DNA of 7,959 bases from Sphingobium sp. (GTDB taxonomy: Bacteria; Pseudomonadota; Alphaproteobacteria; Sphingomonadales; Sphingomonadaceae). Shown here one piece after another: positions 4,409 through 7,959 of the stretch. The stretch's first letter is position 1, and every line of letters begins with the position of its first letter. A model generated the notes under the pieces. It saw only the letters and a list, made by a program, of their open reading frames with translations. It did not search any database and was not told the origin of the DNA. The DNA lies in the NCBI GenBank assembly GCA_030148625.1, contig JASBTC010000375.1:1-7959 (forward strand), read 5' to 3'. The position numbers and the translations under genes were made by a program.

Positions 4409-6715
4409 ATGTCCTGTGATCGATCGGCGCTGCGGCGCGTTTTTCTGACGGGTTCGGCGCTATGGATGGCAGCGGGCACCTTTCCCGCTTTCGCCCAGAC
4501 CACACCGGCCGACACGCCGGGCCTGACCGAGGCCGACGACATCGTCGTCACCGCGCGCCGGCGCGAGGAAAGCCTGAAGGACGTGCCGATCTCGGTCACC
4601 GCCTTCACCGCCGACAGCCTCGACCTGAAGGGCGCGCCGGACATCACCGCGCTCCAACGTTCGACGCCGAACCTCACGCTCCAGGTCTCGCGCGGCACCA
4701 ACTCCACCCTGACTGCGTTCATTCGCGGCATCGGCCAACAGGATCCGCTCTGGGGGTTCGAGCCCGGCGTCGGCCTGTATGTCGACGATGTCTATGTCGC
4801 CCGGCCGCAGGGCGCAGTGCTCGACATTTTCGATATCGAGCGGATCGAGGTGCTGCGCGGGCCTCAGGGCACGCTCTACGGTCGCAACACCATCGGCGGT
4901 GCGGTCAAATATGTGACCAAGCGGCTGGGCGACGAATTCAGCGGCAAGATCCGCGGCGAGCTCGGCACCTATAAGGAATATAATCTGATCGGATCGGTCG
5001 CGGTGCCGCTGACCGACGGCGTCGCGCTGGGCGCAGCGATCGCCTGGTATAATCGCGACGGTTACGGAAAGAACCGCTTCACCGGCGCCGAGACCAATAA
5101 CAAGGACGTGTTGTCGGGCCGGCTCTCGCTGGAACTGACACCGAGCGACGCCATCTTCATCCGGCTCGCGGCCGATCGGACCGAGGACAAGTCCAACACC
5201 AATCACGGCCATCGCGAAGTACGCGAGCCCAACAGCAACACCGCTGTCCTGCCGGGCCGCTACGATACGCTCGCCGGGCTCGGCGACGCGAACGAGGTGG
5301 TGACGCAGGGCGTTTCGCTGACCGGCGAATGGCAAGTATCGAAGGCGATCACGCTCAAGTCGATCACCGCCTGGCGCGACGGCCATTCGGGCGGCACCGG
5401 CATCGATTTCGACGGCACGCCCAAGCCCTATCTCGACGTCGCCGCCGCCGGCACCGTCTACAAGGACCGCCAGTTCAGCCAGGAATTCCAGGCGCTGATC
5501 GAGGCCGATCGGCTGCAGGGCGTGCTCGGAATCTATTATCTCGATGCCCGCGCCAGCGGCGCGTTCGACACGATCCTGGGGCGCGGGCTGGTGCCCGAAG
5601 CGGTGCTCGTCCCCACGCCGAGCGCGGCGACCGCGCTGACCCAGCTCACCAGCGGATCCGTCGACACCAGGAGTTTCGCGATCTTCGGCGATCTGAATTT
5701 CGACATCAGCGACCGGCTGAAGATCTCGGCCGGCGCACGCTGGACGCGCGACAAGAAGGAAGGCACGGTCTTCAAGGCCAATTATTTCGGCACGATCGGC
5801 AGTCCGCTGCTCAAGCCCTATGTCCCCGCCCTGCCCGCGCCGTTCAACGTGCCGCAGATCCTGACCGACTATACCAACGAACGGACCTTCAGCGAATTCA
5901 CGCCGCGGATCAGCCTCACCTGGGAAGCGAGCGATGCGGTGAACCTCTATGCCGCCTATGGCCGCGGCTTCAAATCGGGCGGGTTCGACATGCGCGGCGA
6001 TGCCGTCGCGACCCCCGACACCAAGAACGGCTATGATGCCGAAATCGTCGATTCCTATGAAATCGGCCTGAAGGGCGATTTTCTCGATGGCCGCTTCCGG
6101 GTCAACGCCGCGCTCTTCTACACCGATTATCAGGGCCAGCAGGTGACGACGCAGGTGCCCAAGGTGACGCCGCCGCCGGGCGTGGTGAGCTTTGTCGACA
6201 ATGTCGGCAGCTCGCGCATCTATGGTGCGGAGATCGAGGCGACGGCGGTGCTGAGCCGCAATTTCAGCGCCAATTTCAGCTTCGGCTACATCAACGCCAA
6301 GTTCAACGAATTCCTGGTCTATGATCTCGTCAGCGGGAAATATGTCGACGTCGCCGATCAGCGCCGGTTCCAGAACACGCCCGAATTCAACGGCAGCGTC
6401 TCGCTCAACTGGCAAGCCGATCTGGCGGGCGGGCGGCTCGCCGTGGTGCCGTCGCTCTCCTTCCGCAGCGACGTCAATCTGTTCGAGATCCCGATCCCGT
6501 CGATCGACCAGGACGGTTATGCCCTCGCCGATCTCAGCATCACCTGGACCTCGCCCGACACGCATTGGCGGCTGGGCGCGCATGGCCGTAACCTGTTCGA
6601 CGTCGCCTATCGCACCGGCGGCTATAATTTCCCGTCCAACCAGTTCGCCCAGTCGGTGATCGGATTCTACGGGCCGCCGCGGACCTTCCGGCTTTCGGCA
6701 GAATACCGGTTCTGA
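4406..6715 (+). CDS. TonB-dependent outer-membrane receptor
   Basis: A 769-residue ligand-gated channel that brings a scarce or large molecule across the outer membrane using TonB/ExbB/ExbD energy. Seen: a signal peptide of about 30 residues (LRRVFLTGSALWMAAG core, cleavage probably after AFA at 30); a TonB box DIVVTA at 45-50; a plug domain about 55-165 including VPISVTAFTADSL, FIRGIGQQD, VGLYVDDVYVARPQG and RGPQGTLYGRNTIGGAV; then a beta-barrel to the C-terminus, which ends in Phe (SAEYRF), the expected signal for barrel assembly. Length is normal for the family. There is no N-terminal signalling extension before the TonB box, so it is not a FecA/FpvA-type transducer. It is followed after 2 bases by a hydrolase gene and is divergent from tetR. 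Such receptors in sphingomonads take up siderophores, saccharides, lignin-derived aromatics and other ligands; sequence alone does not show which. Confidence 0.96.
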   Translation: MMSCDRSALRRVFLTGSALWMAAGTFPAFAQTTPADTPGLTEADDIVVTARRREESLKDVPISVTAFTADSLDLKGAPDITALQRSTPNLTLQVSRGTNSTLTAFIRGIGQQDPLWGFEPGVGLYVDDVYVARPQGAVLDIFDIERIEVLRGPQGTLYGRNTIGGAVKYVTKRLGDEFSGKIRGELGTYKEYNLIGSVAVPLTDGVALGAAIAWYNRDGYGKNRFTGAETNNKDVLSGRLSLELTPSDAIFIRLAADRTEDKSNTNHGHREVREPNSNTAVLPGRYDTLAGLGDANEVVTQGVSLTGEWQVSKAITLKSITAWRDGHSGGTGIDFDGTPKPYLDVAAAGTVYKDRQFSQEFQALIEADRLQGVLGIYYLDARASGAFDTILGRGLVPEAVLVPTPSAATALTQLTSGSVDTRSFAIFGDLNFDISDRLKISAGARWTRDKKEGTVFKANYFGTIGSPLLKPYVPALPAPFNVPQILTDYTNERTFSEFTPRISLTWEASDAVNLYAAYGRGFKSGGFDMRGDAVATPDTKNGYDAEIVDSYEIGLKGDFLDGRFRVNAALFYTDYQGQQVTTQVPKVTPPPGVVSFVDNVGSSRIYGAEIEATAVLSRNFSANFSFGYINAKFNEFLVYDLVSGKYVDVADQRRFQNTPEFNGSVSLNWQADLAGGRLAVVPSLSFRSDVNLFEIPIPSIDQDGYALADLSITWTSPDTHWRLGAHGRNLFDVAYRTGGYNFPSNQFAQSVIGFYGPPRTFRLSAEYRF

Positions 6716-6717
6716 GC

Positions 6718-7590
6718 GTGGCGGATTTCACCGAGCGGCGCTGGCGGGCGGGCGACGGACTGTCGCTTTACGCACGCGATTATCCCGCCGCCGCCGGCCC
6801 TGCCCGCCTGCCGGTGATCTGCATCCATGGGCTGACGCGCAATTCGAAGGATTTCGCGAACGTCGCGCCCTGGATCGCCGGACAGGGTCGCCGCGTACTG
6901 GCGGTTGACGTGCGCGGACGCGGGCGATCGGATCGCTCACCCGATCCGATGCGCTATCGCCCCGCAATCTATTCGCGCGACAAGATAGCGCTGATGGACG
7001 CGCTCGGCATGGCGCGCGCGCTGTTCGTCGGCACCTCGATGGGCGGCCTGATCGCGATGACCGCCGCGATGATCCGGCCGCGCGCAGTGGCCGGCATGGT
7101 GCTCAACGATGTCGGACCGGAGATCGCGCAGCAAGGGGTCGAACGGATCGCCGGCTATGCCGGCAAGCCGGTGACGATCACCGACTGGAACGACGCCATT
7201 GCCTATCTCAAGCGCACCAGCGCCACCGCCTTTCCAGATTACACCGATGCCGACTGGCGCGCGGTCGCCGATCGCAGCTTTATCGAGGACGAAGCCGGCA
7301 AGCCCATCCTCGACTATGATCCCGACATCGCCGTGCCCTTTGCGCGACGCCCGCCGCCACGGCGCGTGCCGTTCGGCTGGCTGCTGTTCCGCCTGATCGC
7401 GCGCCGTCGCCCGATGCTGCTGCTGCGCGGCGAATTGTCCGACCTGATCTCCGCCGATATCGCCGCGCGCATGCGCCGCACCGCACCACATATGGCGTTC
7501 GCGGAGGTGCCCGGCGTCGGCCATGCGCCCTGGCTCGACGAGCCGGCGGCACGTGATGCGATCGAGGCTTTCCTTCAGACCGCGCCCTGA
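6718..7590 (+). CDS. Alpha/beta hydrolase (esterase/lactonase-like), coupled to the receptor
   Basis: A 290-residue serine hydrolase of the alpha/beta fold with no signal peptide or membrane helix, so probably cytoplasmic. Seen: oxyanion region HGLTRN at 37-42; strand and loop VDVRGRGRSD at 63-72; nucleophile elbow GTSMGG with Ser107; predicted acid Asp242 (RGELSDLIS); His269 in VPGVGHAPWLDEP. The complete triad argues for an active enzyme. A helical lid spans about residues 135-225. The reaction is hydrolysis of an ester, lactone or C-C bond; the substrate cannot be named. The start is GTG at 6718, 2 bases after the receptor stop, with no clear ribosome binding site, which suggests translation by re-initiation after the receptor. 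The context suggests that it processes the imported ligand. Confidence 0.93.
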   Translation: MADFTERRWRAGDGLSLYARDYPAAAGPARLPVICIHGLTRNSKDFANVAPWIAGQGRRVLAVDVRGRGRSDRSPDPMRYRPAIYSRDKIALMDALGMARALFVGTSMGGLIAMTAAMIRPRAVAGMVLNDVGPEIAQQGVERIAGYAGKPVTITDWNDAIAYLKRTSATAFPDYTDADWRAVADRSFIEDEAGKPILDYDPDIAVPFARRPPPRRVPFGWLLFRLIARRRPMLLLRGELSDLISADIAARMRRTAPHMAFAEVPGVGHAPWLDEPAARDAIEAFLQTAP

Positions 7591-7615
7591 TCGCGCAACG
7601 ATCGGGCCTAAAAGA

Positions 7616-7705
7616 CCGCTTGGGCTGAGCCTGTCGAAGCCCTGTCCTTCTTCACGCTCGATGCAGAAGGAAAGAGCAGGACTTCGACAGGCTCAGTCCG
7701 AACGG
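7616..7705. repeat. Imperfect inverted repeat of sphingomonad intergenic type; possible bidirectional terminator
   Basis: Left arm 7616-7644 and the reverse complement of 7677-7705 match at 25 of 29 positions, including an exact 15-base core CTGAGCCTGTCGAAG (7625-7639 against 7682-7696). Pairing continues with CCTTCT (7646-7651) and AGAAGG (7665-7670), leaving a loop of about 13 nt and a small bulge. From memory, this core is a frequent intergenic repeat in sphingomonads and related alphaproteobacteria. It sits between two convergent genes, so its hairpin could end transcription from both sides. I see no transposase gene. Confidence 0.8.
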
Positions 7706-7719
7706 GAATCTCGAATCTT

Positions 7720-7735
7720 GGGAGCATCAGCTCCC
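7720..7735. repeat. Small perfect hairpin over a stop codon
   Basis: GGGAGC (7720-7725) and GCTCCC (7730-7735) form a perfect 6-bp stem with the loop ATCA, which holds the stop codon of the minus-strand hydrolase (7729-7727). It may add to termination of that gene or be coincidental. Confidence 0.3.
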
Positions 7736-7959
7736 CGACGCCGCCTTCTTCTCGTCGGCCCGCACCTGATCGACCACTTCGCGTACGGCCTTGATCACCA
7801 GATCGGGGCGCTTGTCCTGGATGAAATGGCCGGAATCGTTCACGATTTCATGCCGCGAACGCGTCGACCAACTGGCCTCCTCGGCCTGCAGCACTTTCCA
7901 TACCGCCTGGATCTTGTCGGCTTCGGCGCGGGTCAGGCCGGTCATCGCAAGCATCGAGT
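7727..7959 (-). CDS. Alpha/beta hydrolase, C-terminal fragment (gene starts beyond the window)
   Basis: The last 76 or so residues of a protein that enters from the right edge. Seen: a pattern typical of the end of alpha/beta-fold hydrolases, WKVLQAEEASWSTRSRHEIVNDSGHFIQ, followed by RPDLVIKAVREVVDQV. The His of SGHFIQ is the expected catalytic histidine. The Ser and Asp of the triad are outside the window. The reading frame stays open to base 7959; the ATG at 7954 is internal, because it leaves out most of the fold. A charged tail RADEKKAASGS ends the protein. It is convergent with the receptor-linked hydrolase and separated from it by the inverted repeat, so it is not part of that operon. 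Substrate unknown. Confidence 0.8.
   Translation of the reverse strand, partial: SMLAMTGLTRAEADKIQAVWKVLQAEEASWSTRSRHEIVNDSGHFIQDKRPDLVIKAVREVVDQVRADEKKAASGS

Noticed and set aside
4460..6583. A 707-codon open frame antisense to the TonB-dependent receptor
   Set aside because: It is a GC-bias shadow: the receptor frame has a signal peptide, TonB box, plug motifs and terminal Phe, while the antisense product is rich in Arg, Gly, Asp and Glu with no recognisable domain.
1..7959. RNA genes, CRISPR arrays, riboswitches, phage or transposase genes
   Set aside because: No repeat-spacer pattern, tRNA-like cloverleaf, conserved riboswitch core or mobile-element enzyme was seen on either strand.

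Overview
The window looks like chromosomal DNA from a GC-rich alphaproteobacterium, most likely a sphingomonad (Sphingomonas/Sphingobium/Novosphingobium type). The grounds are the strong G/C preference at third codon positions, a TonB-dependent receptor of the DIVVTARRREE / RGPQGTLYGRNTIGGAV type that is greatly expanded in that order, and a CTGAGCCTGTCGAAG inverted repeat that I recall as a common intergenic element there. No RNA gene, CRISPR array, integrase or transposase was seen.

Left part (1-3597, all minus strand): an apparent operon reads right to left as PepSY-TM membrane protein (2388-1303), PaiB-like FMN-binding protein (1306-665, start overlapping the previous stop as ATGA) and an APC-family amino-acid permease (650 to beyond base 1). 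Upstream lies a MerR-family regulator (3527-2593). It is split by one missing G after codon 28: the recognition helices are in one frame, and the rest of the protein in another. Its promoter still has the stretched 19-bp spacer with a centred dyad that is typical of MerR operators. An 11-bp-stem hairpin follows the MerR stop.

Middle part (3598-7590): a TetR-family regulator (minus) is divergent from a TonB-dependent outer-membrane receptor (plus), which is followed after 2 bases by an alpha/beta hydrolase starting with GTG. The roughly 190-bp divergent region holds a consensus -35 for the receptor, -10-like boxes for tetR, and two copies of ATCTCGTAYGG 65 bp apart, each inside an imperfect dyad over one of the two promoters. 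The simplest reading is a ligand-controlled cassette: the receptor imports a molecule, the cytoplasmic hydrolase cleaves it, and the TetR protein senses it or its product. The substrate cannot be read from sequence.

Right end (7591-7959): a long imperfect inverted repeat of the sphingomonad intergenic type separates the hydrolase from the convergent 3' end of a second alpha/beta hydrolase (minus) that runs off the window.

Nothing here is clearly a new class of system. The points most worth a second look are the broken MerR gene behind an intact-looking operator, the two-site TetR control region, the receptor-hydrolase pair, and the tightly coupled PepSY-TM/PaiB pair, which could be an electron-transfer unit.
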